Assembly (NCBI GenBank): GCA_024643345.1 | Contig: JAHENB010000064.1 | Coordinates: 62,001 to 126,000 of the forward strand | Direction of reading: 5' to 3' | Source of the DNA: Maribacter sp. | GTDB taxonomy: Bacteria; Bacteroidota; Bacteroidia; Flavobacteriales; Flavobacteriaceae | Length of the DNA: 64,000 nt | In this document: positions 1 to 7,187 of the stretch, in pieces | How the letters are laid out: each line of letters begins with the position of its first letter | How positions within the stretch are numbered: the stretch's first letter is position 1 | The notes under the pieces: model-generated | The model's database searches: none | Told to the model about the DNA's origin: nothing | What the model saw: the letters and a program-made list of their open reading frames with translations, nothing else | Made by a program: the position numbers and the translations under genes

Positions 1-689
1 ACAATAAGGAAGAGATGGAAGTGGAAAAAACCGCCGATGCCAAAATGACCGCCCCGGAAGCGGAATGGACCGTCCTGTTCGATGGCACTTCTTTCGATGG
101 TTGGAAAGAATATTTGAAGGACGGGGTTTCAGACCATTGGAAGTTGGAGGACGGGGCGATGGTGCTCTATCCCCCAAAAGACCGTAAAAAAGGGGAAGCC
201 TATAATTTGGTCACCACAAAAGACTATACCGATTTTGAGCTTTCCTTGGATTGGCGCATCTCAGAAGCGGGCAATAGCGGGGTATTTTGGGGCGTGATGG
301 AAATACCTTCCCTACCGGAAGCCTATCAAACCGGTCCTGAAATACAAGTGCTCGACAACGAAAAACATCCCGATGCCAAAGTTGGCACCACCCACCAAGC
401 AGGTTCTTTGTACGATATGATAGGCCCATCCAAAGATGTCACCAAACCGGTGGGAGAATGGAATACCATGGTGATACTGGTAAACCATAAGAACAATCAG
501 GGCAGTATAACCTTAAACGGGGAAGAAATTGTCACTTTCCCTACCAATGACCCCGAATGGTCGGCCATGGTGGCCAAATCGAAATTTGCCGATTGGGCAC
601 ATTTCGGAAAACACCCAACCGGAAAAATCGGCCTTCAGGATCATGGCAACATGGTATCGTTCCGAAATATAAAAATCAAGGAACTTTAA
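1..689 (+). CDS. DUF1080 (3-keto-disaccharide hydrolase-like) protein, 5' end cut by window
   Basis: The reading frame is open to the left edge and stops with TAA at 689. The first ATG inside the window is at 15, but no signal peptide follows it, so the true start probably lies outside. The visible 224 residues form a single DUF1080 domain (family PF06439): the opening WTVLFDGTSFDGW, the central NSGVFWG, and the closing IGLQDHGNMVSFRNIKIKEL are hallmarks of this jelly-roll fold. Family members are exported sugar-acting proteins, some of which cleave 3-keto-glucosides; the substrate here is unknown. A second, distinct DUF1080 gene follows 80 bp downstream on the same strand, so the two are probably co-expressed. 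The domain call is firm, the enzymatic role is inference. Confidence 0.85.
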   Translation, partial: NKEEMEVEKTADAKMTAPEAEWTVLFDGTSFDGWKEYLKDGVSDHWKLEDGAMVLYPPKDRKKGEAYNLVTTKDYTDFELSLDWRISEAGNSGVFWGVMEIPSLPEAYQTGPEIQVLDNEKHPDAKVGTTHQAGSLYDMIGPSKDVTKPVGEWNTMVILVNHKNNQGSITLNGEEIVTFPTNDPEWSAMVAKSKFADWAHFGKHPTGKIGLQDHGNMVSFRNIKIKEL

Positions 690-768
690 GAAAACCCTAC
701 TTTGTTTGCTTCACACCAAAATAATCGACGAACCAATTTAAATAGTTAACCCAATAATTTCGATCATT

Positions 769-1590
769 ATGCAAATTAAATTTATGCTTAGCCTTTTACT
801 GGGCGTAGCCTTTTTTTCCTGTCAGGAAAAAGCAAAGGAGCAACCCATTGAAAAATCGGAACCCGTTGACGACGGCGTAATCGTTTACGAAGAATATATG
901 GGCACCGAACCTAGCACTCCGGAAGAAACGGAATTTTATGAGCCTGTTGTACCTAAGGTTACCCCAACCATGAACGGTAAGCCCCCCAGTGACGCCATCG
1001 TACTTTTTGATGGCAGCAACCTGGACGGTTGGATGAGCTCTGCCGATAGCACCGCCGCCAAATGGCACCTTAACAAAGATGGCAGTATGACGGTGAACGA
1101 CAAAACCGGGGACATTCAGACCAAGCAGAATTTTGGGGATATCCAGTTGCACATCGAGTGGCGTTCCCCTGCGGAAGTGCAGGCAGAAGGCCAACACCGA
1201 GGCAACAGTGGAATTTTTCTAGACGGATTATATGAAGTACAGGTTTTGGACCAGAACGATAATCCAACTTATGTGAACGGGCAGGTCGGGTCCATTTACA
1301 AACAACATGTACCGCTTGCCATGGCCTCGGTACCCTCCGGGGAATGGAATACCTATGACATCATATACCATGCTCCAGAATTCAATGCCGATGGCGGAAA
1401 AATTAAATCGGGGACCGTGACCGTGATCCACAATGGGATTTTGGTACAGGACCACATAGAACTTAAAGGAACTACCCCTTATATCGGCTGGCCAAAAAAC
1501 CCGCCACATGGAAAAGGACCTTTGATGCTTCAAGATCACGGTGACAATAGTCGCGTCAGTTATCGGAACATTTGGGTAAGGGAATTATAG
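769..1590 (+). CDS. DUF1080 lipoprotein (3-keto-disaccharide hydrolase-like)
   Basis: 273 residues. It begins with a lipoprotein signal (hydrophobic LSLLLGVAFFSC, Cys about residue 18), so it is probably anchored in an outer or inner membrane. A charged linker follows, then a DUF1080/PF06439 domain from about residue 75 to the end: IVLFDGSNLDGW, NSGIFLDGLYEVQVLD and LMLQDHGDNSRVSYRNIWVREL. Insertions between the core strands make it longer than the upstream copy. Members of the family act on disaccharides or glycosides after oxidation to 3-keto sugars; this specific substrate cannot be read from sequence. It follows another DUF1080 gene and precedes a small membrane protein by 4 bp. Confidence 0.88.
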   Translation: MQIKFMLSLLLGVAFFSCQEKAKEQPIEKSEPVDDGVIVYEEYMGTEPSTPEETEFYEPVVPKVTPTMNGKPPSDAIVLFDGSNLDGWMSSADSTAAKWHLNKDGSMTVNDKTGDIQTKQNFGDIQLHIEWRSPAEVQAEGQHRGNSGIFLDGLYEVQVLDQNDNPTYVNGQVGSIYKQHVPLAMASVPSGEWNTYDIIYHAPEFNADGGKIKSGTVTVIHNGILVQDHIELKGTTPYIGWPKNPPHGKGPLMLQDHGDNSRVSYRNIWVREL

Positions 1591-1594
1591 GGTT

Positions 1595-1954
1595 GTGGAT
1601 TGGGAGCTTTTTATCGGGGCAACGATAACGGCTTTCCTTTTTATTGTATCCGGCCTGCTATGGCGCAGATTTCCTCCTAAGAGGATCAACCACTTTTACG
1701 GCTATCGGACCCGACGGAGTATGGCCAACCAAGAAATTTGGGTCCATGCCAATACACTGGGAGCCAAGATGTTCGTGTATTTGGGAATCATTCTGCTAAT
1801 CATTGGCATTATTTCCTATTCGATGTATCCAAATGCATCCCCAATAATTTCATTGTTCGCCATGCTTATTGGAATTGGTGCGGGCATGTATTGGTGCGAA
1901 ACCCAACTCGATAAGCAGTTCGACAAACAGGGCAACCCAAAGAAAAACCCTTAA
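1595..1954 (+). CDS. SdpI-like small integral membrane protein
   Basis: 119 residues starting at a GTG 4 bp after the DUF1080 stop; no ATG fits. Three hydrophobic segments are visible (about residues 5-22, 58-76 and 80-98) with a conserved loop RFPPKRINHFYGYRTRRSM between the first and second. The pattern of an N-terminal helix followed by NxxYGYRTxRS is typical of the SdpI/YhfL family (PF13630), named after the Bacillus immunity protein SdpI. Most members are of unknown function and are not tied to a toxin, and no toxin gene is adjacent here. Tight spacing suggests translational coupling to the DUF1080 gene. Confidence 0.75.
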   Translation: MDWELFIGATITAFLFIVSGLLWRRFPPKRINHFYGYRTRRSMANQEIWVHANTLGAKMFVYLGIILLIIGIISYSMYPNASPIISLFAMLIGIGAGMYWCETQLDKQFDKQGNPKKNP

Positions 1955-1989
1955 TTTTAACTACCTTAGCATCAATTTAATTGCCATTT

Positions 1990-2847
1990 ATGATCCAATC
2001 CATGACCGGGTTCGGGAAGCACGCGATACAGCTTCCCACAAAGAAGATTACCGTTGAATTAAAATCGCTCAATAGTAAGAGTCTTGACTTAAACGTGCGC
2101 ATGCCCTCGGCCTTTCGTGAAAAGGAGTTGGAACTGCGCAAGCTGCTTGCCAATTCGCTGCAAAGGGGTAAAATAGACTTTGGTCTCTATATAGAACTTA
2201 CCGGTGATCAAACCACCGCCCAGGTGAACGAGTCGGCCATAAGGCATTATATGAAACAACTGCGCGCCATTGCCGATGGAGACGATCTGAGCCTGATGGA
2301 AATGGCACTCAGGATGCCCGACGCCCTGAAAACGGAACGTGAGGATATCGATGAGGAGGAATATCGCACCATACTCAATGCACTGGAAGTGGCGCTGCGT
2401 GAAATCAACCTCTTCCGGTCCGAAGAAGGAAAGGTTTTGGAAACAGATTTCCTAGACCGCCTGGCCACATTGAACACCTTATTGCAAAAAGTAATCGACA
2501 TGGACCCGGAACGTCTGGCGACTGTTAGGGAACGCTTGAAAAAGGCAGTGGCCGACCTCAAAACGGAGATCGACGCGAACCGTTTTGAACAAGAACTCAT
2601 CTATTATTTGGAAAAATACGATATTACCGAGGAGAAAGTGCGCTTGGCGAATCACCTCAACTATTTTTCATCCACCTTGCTGTCCGAGGATTCAAACGGG
2701 AAAAAACTGGGTTTCATCACCCAGGAAATCGGAAGGGAAATCAACACTATTGGTTCAAAGGCCAATTTCGCTCCCATGCAACAATTGGTGGTTCAGATGA
2801 AGGATGAGTTGGAAAAAATTAAGGAACAAATGCTTAACGTTTTATGA
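1990..2847 (+). CDS. yicC: YicC family endoribonuclease-like protein
   Basis: 285 residues from ATG 1990; a TTG nine bases upstream is in frame, but MIQSMTGFGKH is the usual family start. The N-terminal YicC-like domain carries MTGFG and the segment VELKSLNSKSLDLNVRMP; the C-terminal DUF1732 region ends with GKKLGFITQEIGREINTIGSKA, the most conserved block of the family. E. coli YicC is reported as an endoribonuclease linked to sRNA turnover; the role in Bacteroidota has not been shown to my knowledge. The stop codon overlaps the guanylate kinase start by 4 bp (ATGA), so yicC, gmk and nadD form one operon, an arrangement common in this phylum. Confidence 0.92.
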   Translation: MIQSMTGFGKHAIQLPTKKITVELKSLNSKSLDLNVRMPSAFREKELELRKLLANSLQRGKIDFGLYIELTGDQTTAQVNESAIRHYMKQLRAIADGDDLSLMEMALRMPDALKTEREDIDEEEYRTILNALEVALREINLFRSEEGKVLETDFLDRLATLNTLLQKVIDMDPERLATVRERLKKAVADLKTEIDANRFEQELIYYLEKYDITEEKVRLANHLNYFSSTLLSEDSNGKKLGFITQEIGREINTIGSKANFAPMQQLVVQMKDELEKIKEQMLNVL

Positions 2848-3458
2848 TGGAAGGAGGCAAACTGATCATATTCTCGGCACCTTCTGGCAGTGGCAAAACC
2901 ACCATAGTGCGTTATTTATTGGAGCAGCCCGAGTTGAATTTGGCATTTTCGGTATCGGCTACCACCAGGCCTCGTCGTGGTAAGGAAAAACATGGGGAAC
3001 ACTACTATTTTATGACCGTTTCCGAATTTAAAAACCATATCAAGGGCGACGATTTCCTAGAATGGGAAGAGGTGTATCGCGATAATTTCTATGGTACCTT
3101 AAAAAGTGAGGTGGAACGGTTATGGGCCGAAGGCAAAAATGTGATCTTTGATATCGACGTGGCAGGCGGCCTCCGAATAAAAAAGAAATTCCCCATGCAA
3201 ACCTTAGCGGTTTTTGTGAAGCCGCCCAGTGTTGACGAATTAAAGATAAGGCTCAAAAAAAGGAGCACCGAGAGCGATGATAAAATTAATATGCGTATTG
3301 CCAAAGCTTCAGTGGAACTGGCAACGGCGCCCCAATTCGATAAAGTAATCAAGAACTATGATCTGGAAACGGCTTTAAACGAATCCAAAGCCTTGGTATA
3401 TGAATTTATTGCTGCTCCCAATCCTCTACAAAACAAAGGGAATCAAGAAAAAGGGTGA
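2844..3458 (+). CDS. gmk: Guanylate kinase
   Basis: 204 residues, the normal length. Cytoplasmic enzyme that phosphorylates GMP (or dGMP) to GDP with ATP. The P-loop APSGSGKTT lies at residues 12-20, the GMP-binding segment SATTRPRRGKEKHGEHYYF at about 39-57, followed by DFLEWEEVYRDNFYGT and the Walker-B-like NVIFDIDVAGG. Two Met codons stand in tandem at the start; the first is used here because it overlaps the yicC stop as ATGA. The gene in turn overlaps nadD by 4 bp as GTGA, which indicates coupled translation of three genes. Confidence 0.97.
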   Translation: MMEGGKLIIFSAPSGSGKTTIVRYLLEQPELNLAFSVSATTRPRRGKEKHGEHYYFMTVSEFKNHIKGDDFLEWEEVYRDNFYGTLKSEVERLWAEGKNVIFDIDVAGGLRIKKKFPMQTLAVFVKPPSVDELKIRLKKRSTESDDKINMRIAKASVELATAPQFDKVIKNYDLETALNESKALVYEFIAAPNPLQNKGNQEKG

Positions 3459-4048
3459 TATTGAAAAAGGTAGGTTTATACTTCGGCACCTTTAACCCCA
3501 TACATATAGGCCATATGGTAATTGCTAACCATATGGTCGAATTTTCTGGGCTCGACGAGCTATGGCTGGTGGTGACCCCAAGAAGTCCGTTCAAACCCAA
3601 ACAAACCCTTTTGGCCGATCATCACAGGTATCAAATGGTGGTGGAGGCCACGAAAGACTATCCCAAACTAAAGCCAAGTAAAGTCGAATTCGATTTGCCC
3701 CAGCCCAATTATACCATCAATACCCTAGTGCATTTGGAGGAAAAATATGCAAAGGGCCATCAATTTAGTCTTATCATGGGCGAAGACAACCTGAAAGGTT
3801 TCCATAAGTGGAAAAACTATGAGCAAATTTTGGAAAGGCATGAACTCTACGTATATCCAAGGATCTCGGGGACTTCAGTGCCAAATCTATTCGAAGGCCA
3901 TCCTAAAATTCTAAAAATCGACGCGCCCATCATGGAAATTTCGGCCACATTTATTCGGAACCAGCACAAATTGGGCAAGAATATTCGTCCCATGCTTCCC
4001 GATCCCGTTTGGAAATACATGGATGAGATGAACTTTTATAGAACCTAG
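3455..4048 (+). CDS. nadD: Nicotinate-nucleotide adenylyltransferase
   Basis: 197 residues from a GTG that overlaps the gmk stop by 4 bp; a TTG at 3461 is the only close alternative. NadD transfers AMP from ATP to nicotinate mononucleotide in NAD synthesis. The nucleotidyltransferase signature GTFNPIHIGH is at residues 11-20, and the second motif ISATFIRN lies near residue 170, both as expected of the HIGH/ISSTxxR superfamily. LIMGEDNLKGFHKWKNYEQI matches the substrate loop of the family. Last gene of the yicC-gmk-nadD operon; no clear terminator hairpin is visible in the 15 bp before the convergent amidohydrolase gene. Confidence 0.96.
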   Translation: MILKKVGLYFGTFNPIHIGHMVIANHMVEFSGLDELWLVVTPRSPFKPKQTLLADHHRYQMVVEATKDYPKLKPSKVEFDLPQPNYTINTLVHLEEKYAKGHQFSLIMGEDNLKGFHKWKNYEQILERHELYVYPRISGTSVPNLFEGHPKILKIDAPIMEISATFIRNQHKLGKNIRPMLPDPVWKYMDEMNFYRT

Positions 4049-4063
4049 GGCCCACGATCAATT

Positions 4064-5131
4064 TCATTTTAAAATCTTCTTACTGTTTTCGTGGTACATT
4101 TTTTTAAGGGTAATATCGTTCAGATCGAGCCCGTTTAGTGGCCAATGGTAAGAAAATAGTTCCTTTCCGTAAAAATGCTCGTCTGCCGTTTCCAAAATAC
4201 GAAACGTGGTTTCGTACATCGAGGCATCCATGCCCATATCTGTGCCATATACCAGCCGGTCCTGATACTTCTCAAAAAATGCTTTTGTTCTTCTGGGTAC
4301 CGGGGCATTTTCGGCGTAACGGGCCGCAATATCCGCATAAAGATTTTCGTAGGTATCGAAAAGCCTACCTAAAATCTCCAGGTCGTGGCTACAGTTGGCC
4401 ACGTGACAGGCGATAAAGGTGGTGCCCGGGTTCGCCTTTACCGCTTCTTCCAAAGTATTGATTAGCTCGGCGTGCATTAAGAGGTCTTTATTATCGGTGT
4501 CGATCTTCCAGTTTGCGGCGTTCATCATGCCGTCATTATGAACGTCGATGGGCAAGTACATCCAGTAAGGATCGGCCACGTGAACATTTACGGGCATTCC
4601 CAGCTCCCCGCATCTTTTTAACAACGGGATCATTCGTTCATCATCAATGTGCATTCCGAGGGCGGGAATTGGTTTAGAATTTTTCAGTCCTGCCCCTTTA
4701 TCGCCCAATTCGCCAATGCCCTTGGCCCCTTTTTTAAAACATCTTTCCAATTCCTTAATGGCCTTTTGGGGCCAGCCTTTTTCTTTATAGCCAGTATAAT
4801 CAAAGCCACACCAAAGCTCAAAATGGTTTCCATATTTGGAATAGATATCGTAGATGCTATCAAAGGCCTTTCCGGTTTGACCGGTCAAAATGATGGTCTT
4901 TTCCACGCCAAAACGATCCATGGTCTTAACCCATTCCTGAAGTTCCGCCTCAGATTTGGCATAGGCATGGGAGTGGAAGTCGATAACAGGATACTTAGCC
5001 TTTTCAATCTTTGTCTTGGGCACATTGTAGATCGAAACAGGATCATAATCCTTAAGGAGAATGTCGTTCTGGGCAAGGGCCCCAAAAGAACATAAAAAAA
5101 TACTGAACAGGGCAAATGAATGTTTTAACAT
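4064..5131 (-). CDS. Exported amidohydrolase (Amidohydro_2 / ACMSD-like)
   Basis: 355 residues from the ATG at 5131, chosen because the next residues form a clean signal peptide (LKHSFALFSIFLCSFGALAQ) with cleavage after AQ; an upstream in-frame start would add 16 residues ahead of it. The metal-dependent hydrolase fold is shown by DFHSHAYA (HxH metal ligands), CHVANCSHD (central His), and YGTDMGMD (catalytic Asp) near the C-terminus. These fit PF04909, a family that includes decarboxylases and lactone hydrolases. The substrate is not identifiable. The protein should be periplasmic. It is convergent with nadD and stands alone. Confidence 0.85.
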   Translation of the reverse strand: MLKHSFALFSIFLCSFGALAQNDILLKDYDPVSIYNVPKTKIEKAKYPVIDFHSHAYAKSEAELQEWVKTMDRFGVEKTIILTGQTGKAFDSIYDIYSKYGNHFELWCGFDYTGYKEKGWPQKAIKELERCFKKGAKGIGELGDKGAGLKNSKPIPALGMHIDDERMIPLLKRCGELGMPVNVHVADPYWMYLPIDVHNDGMMNAANWKIDTDNKDLLMHAELINTLEEAVKANPGTTFIACHVANCSHDLEILGRLFDTYENLYADIAARYAENAPVPRRTKAFFEKYQDRLVYGTDMGMDASMYETTFRILETADEHFYGKELFSYHWPLNGLDLNDITLKKMYHENSKKILK

Positions 5132-5353
5132 GATCGTGGCATTTAGTATGAATATGGTTTCCCGAGGACACGAAAACATTTAAATCAAAAAGAATTTCCT
5201 GAAGAAACAGGCCTCCAAGAATCAGTTCCTGCATGGTCAAATAAATGAGAATTCCATCCCAAATCCAAGATACGACAATCGTAGTAAAAAGAGAATAGGA
5301 ATTATAAAAAAAGGACCGTTCGGTAAGCTATTCGTATGCGTCTTGGATAGGAA

Positions 5354-6325
5354 TCAATGATTGACATCGAAGAGTACCACGGTATATTCAAAATCGGACA
5401 TTTCCCCGTCGATGTCAACATCTTGAAGGGTTACCGTAAAGGCGGCATCGGTAGTGCCGGATATATCGATGCCGCTGGGGACCCATACGATTGTCGGATC
5501 TCCATAGGTATCGTCCAAGGTTTCCAGCTGTATGCTAATAGGATTTCCTTTGGCGTCCTTCATCACCAACCGGGCATGGCTAAAGTTGGCCCCTGCCTTG
5601 GAAAAAGACCATTTTTCTGTTGCCAGTTGTTTGGGAAGGTATCCGTTTGGGGGCCATGCGATAAACCCAGGCGCATCATCTGGAGGATTGCCCGGGTTGC
5701 CCAAAACCCATAAGGCATTGGTTTGTTGGGTATTTCCAATCCCTATTTCCTGTAACTTGGGCCAGAGCAGCCACCTTCTATGCCCTACTGGGCCGTTGTC
5801 ATCGCCTCGATCTCGTATATAAGCATCTATGGCCTCAGCATTGTTTTGCTGGGTCAGCAAAGAATTGGCTGCCCCTTTCCTTCCATCCTCGGAATAGCAT
5901 TTCCAGGTATTGGGCGGGGCATGGTTCAAAGATTGGTTTGCATACATCATCAGCGCTGCCGCTTGGGCCCTGCCACTTTTTGCAGCATTCTCAATAATCT
6001 TGTTGTTCAGACCGGCAGCCCTTCGATAATAGGCCAAACGCATCAGAATCCGCTCTTTGGTCTGCAAAGGTACCTCGCCAGGGATACAGGAGGGCTCATG
6101 ACCCGTCCAAGGTGTTTCATCGGATCTGGAACCCGAAGGCAAATAGTAATCTTCGTACAATTGTTTTGCAGCTGCCCGCAAGGCAATCGCTTGTGGAGGC
6201 TGTTGTATTTCCTGGGCAAGTACCTGATCGGTCGGTGTCTCCTTTTCACAGCCGACCACCATCAAATACAGCAATAATATGGGAGTACACCCATACTTAT
6301 ATTTTGCAGATCTTAGGCTTTTCAT
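5354..6325 (-). CDS. CAP-domain (SCP/PR1-like) lipoprotein
   Basis: 323 residues from ATG 6325, which opens a lipoprotein signal ending at Cys 26 (LLLYLMVVGC). After a short linker, a CAP/SCP domain (PF00188) runs from about residue 75 to 215: RMRLAYYRRAAGL-type helix, AAALMMYANQSLNH, and the strongly conserved GHRRWLLWPK. A beta-rich C-terminal domain follows. Extracellular CAP proteins bind lipids or ions, or act as proteases; the role here is unknown. The leader is unusual: a perfect 11-bp inverted repeat sits one base upstream of the start codon (see separate entry). Confidence 0.82.
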   Translation of the reverse strand: MKSLRSAKYKYGCTPILLLYLMVVGCEKETPTDQVLAQEIQQPPQAIALRAAAKQLYEDYYLPSGSRSDETPWTGHEPSCIPGEVPLQTKERILMRLAYYRRAAGLNNKIIENAAKSGRAQAAALMMYANQSLNHAPPNTWKCYSEDGRKGAANSLLTQQNNAEAIDAYIRDRGDDNGPVGHRRWLLWPKLQEIGIGNTQQTNALWVLGNPGNPPDDAPGFIAWPPNGYLPKQLATEKWSFSKAGANFSHARLVMKDAKGNPISIQLETLDDTYGDPTIVWVPSGIDISGTTDAAFTVTLQDVDIDGEMSDFEYTVVLFDVNH

Positions 6326-6326
6326 G

Positions 6327-6354
6327 ATCAAGAACAAAAGGGGTTGTTCTTGAT
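6327..6354 (-). promoter_or_regulatory. Perfect 11-bp inverted repeat abutting the CAP gene start
   Basis: ATCAAGAACAA (6327-6337) and TTGTTCTTGAT (6344-6354) are exact inverted repeats with a 6-base spacer. The minus-strand transcript would form a stem of 11 pairs ending one nucleotide before the ATG at 6325, so any ribosome-binding signal would lie inside the stem. It has no U-tract directly after it and is therefore not a usual terminator. It could be a translation control element or a DNA operator for a dimeric regulator. Confidence 0.6.
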
Positions 6355-6442
6355 AACGGGGATATTGCGGGAAGCTTGCTTTTTTTCGATGACCGGTAAG
6401 GCCGTTCATCGAAAAATTAAACTCACCGAGAAAAGACCTATA

Positions 6443-7177
6443 TTATTGGATGACCATTTTGGAAAGCACATCGGTACCCAAATGAACATTATCCTTATTG
6501 GTATACCATGCCCTGGTTTTGGGCATTAAGATTCCACCGGCATTTTCCATCCCGGACAGTAGAATGTACTCCCCATCATTTTTAGACTCATCATGGAAGA
6601 ATTGATATACTTCCATTGCATAGGTGAGCGGGTCAAAATAAAAGTACCAAGTATCGCCTCCCACTTCCTTCTCATAATTGACCTTTAAGACCAGGTAATC
6701 CTTTCCCTTGAAAGATTTTCTTTTCACCTTGGCATCAATGATGGTGCCCGGATCCCTTAACTTCATGGGCAGCCCATAAAGGTAAGTGTAATAATTCTGC
6801 ATTGTCTTGGCCCTATCGCAGTTCAACCGGTATGTTTTGGCCTCTTCCTCGGAGAAAGTGGCACTACCGTTTAAGCTTAGGGCACATGCACCACTTTCAA
6901 CGGTATAGCCAAGGGTGTTACCATCGGTTGTTGAAGAAAGTGAAAAATATTGTCTTTGGAGATCGATCACGATATCGCTGTTCCTTTCCTTAGCGTTCGG
7001 AGAGGTCATGGTAATGGATAACTTGCCTTTAAAGGATGCCCATTTGCCGTTGGGATCGTGATATGTTATCGCCTTTTCCAACAATGCCGGTCCTGTTATT
7101 TCTTGGGCACTGGATTGGCAAATTTCCAACATTAAGAAAAAAAAAGGTATGCAGTATTTAAAAAAATAAGTGGTCAA
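6443..7177 (-). CDS. DUF6503 LolA-like exported protein
   Basis: 244 residues from a TTG at 7177; no in-frame ATG precedes the signal peptide (YFFKYCIPFFFLMLEICQSSAQ, cleavage after AQ). The mature part opens with ITGPALLEKAITYHDPNGKWASFKG and contains a long beta-sheet pattern with alternating hydrophobic residues, as in DUF6503 proteins of Flavobacteriia, which resemble the lipoprotein carrier LolA. They are presumed to bind a lipid or lipoprotein in the periplasm, but no role has been shown to my knowledge. It follows the PiT gene by 10 bp on the same strand, so the two are probably co-transcribed. Confidence 0.75.
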   Translation of the reverse strand: MTTYFFKYCIPFFFLMLEICQSSAQEITGPALLEKAITYHDPNGKWASFKGKLSITMTSPNAKERNSDIVIDLQRQYFSLSSTTDGNTLGYTVESGACALSLNGSATFSEEEAKTYRLNCDRAKTMQNYYTYLYGLPMKLRDPGTIIDAKVKRKSFKGKDYLVLKVNYEKEVGGDTWYFYFDPLTYAMEVYQFFHDESKNDGEYILLSGMENAGGILMPKTRAWYTNKDNVHLGTDVLSKMVIQ

Positions 7178-7187
7178 AGCAATGGTT

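Noticed and set aside
1595-1954. SdpI-like protein as immunity factor of a toxin system
   Set aside because: No SdpC-like toxin or export gene is nearby; the family is mostly of unknown function.
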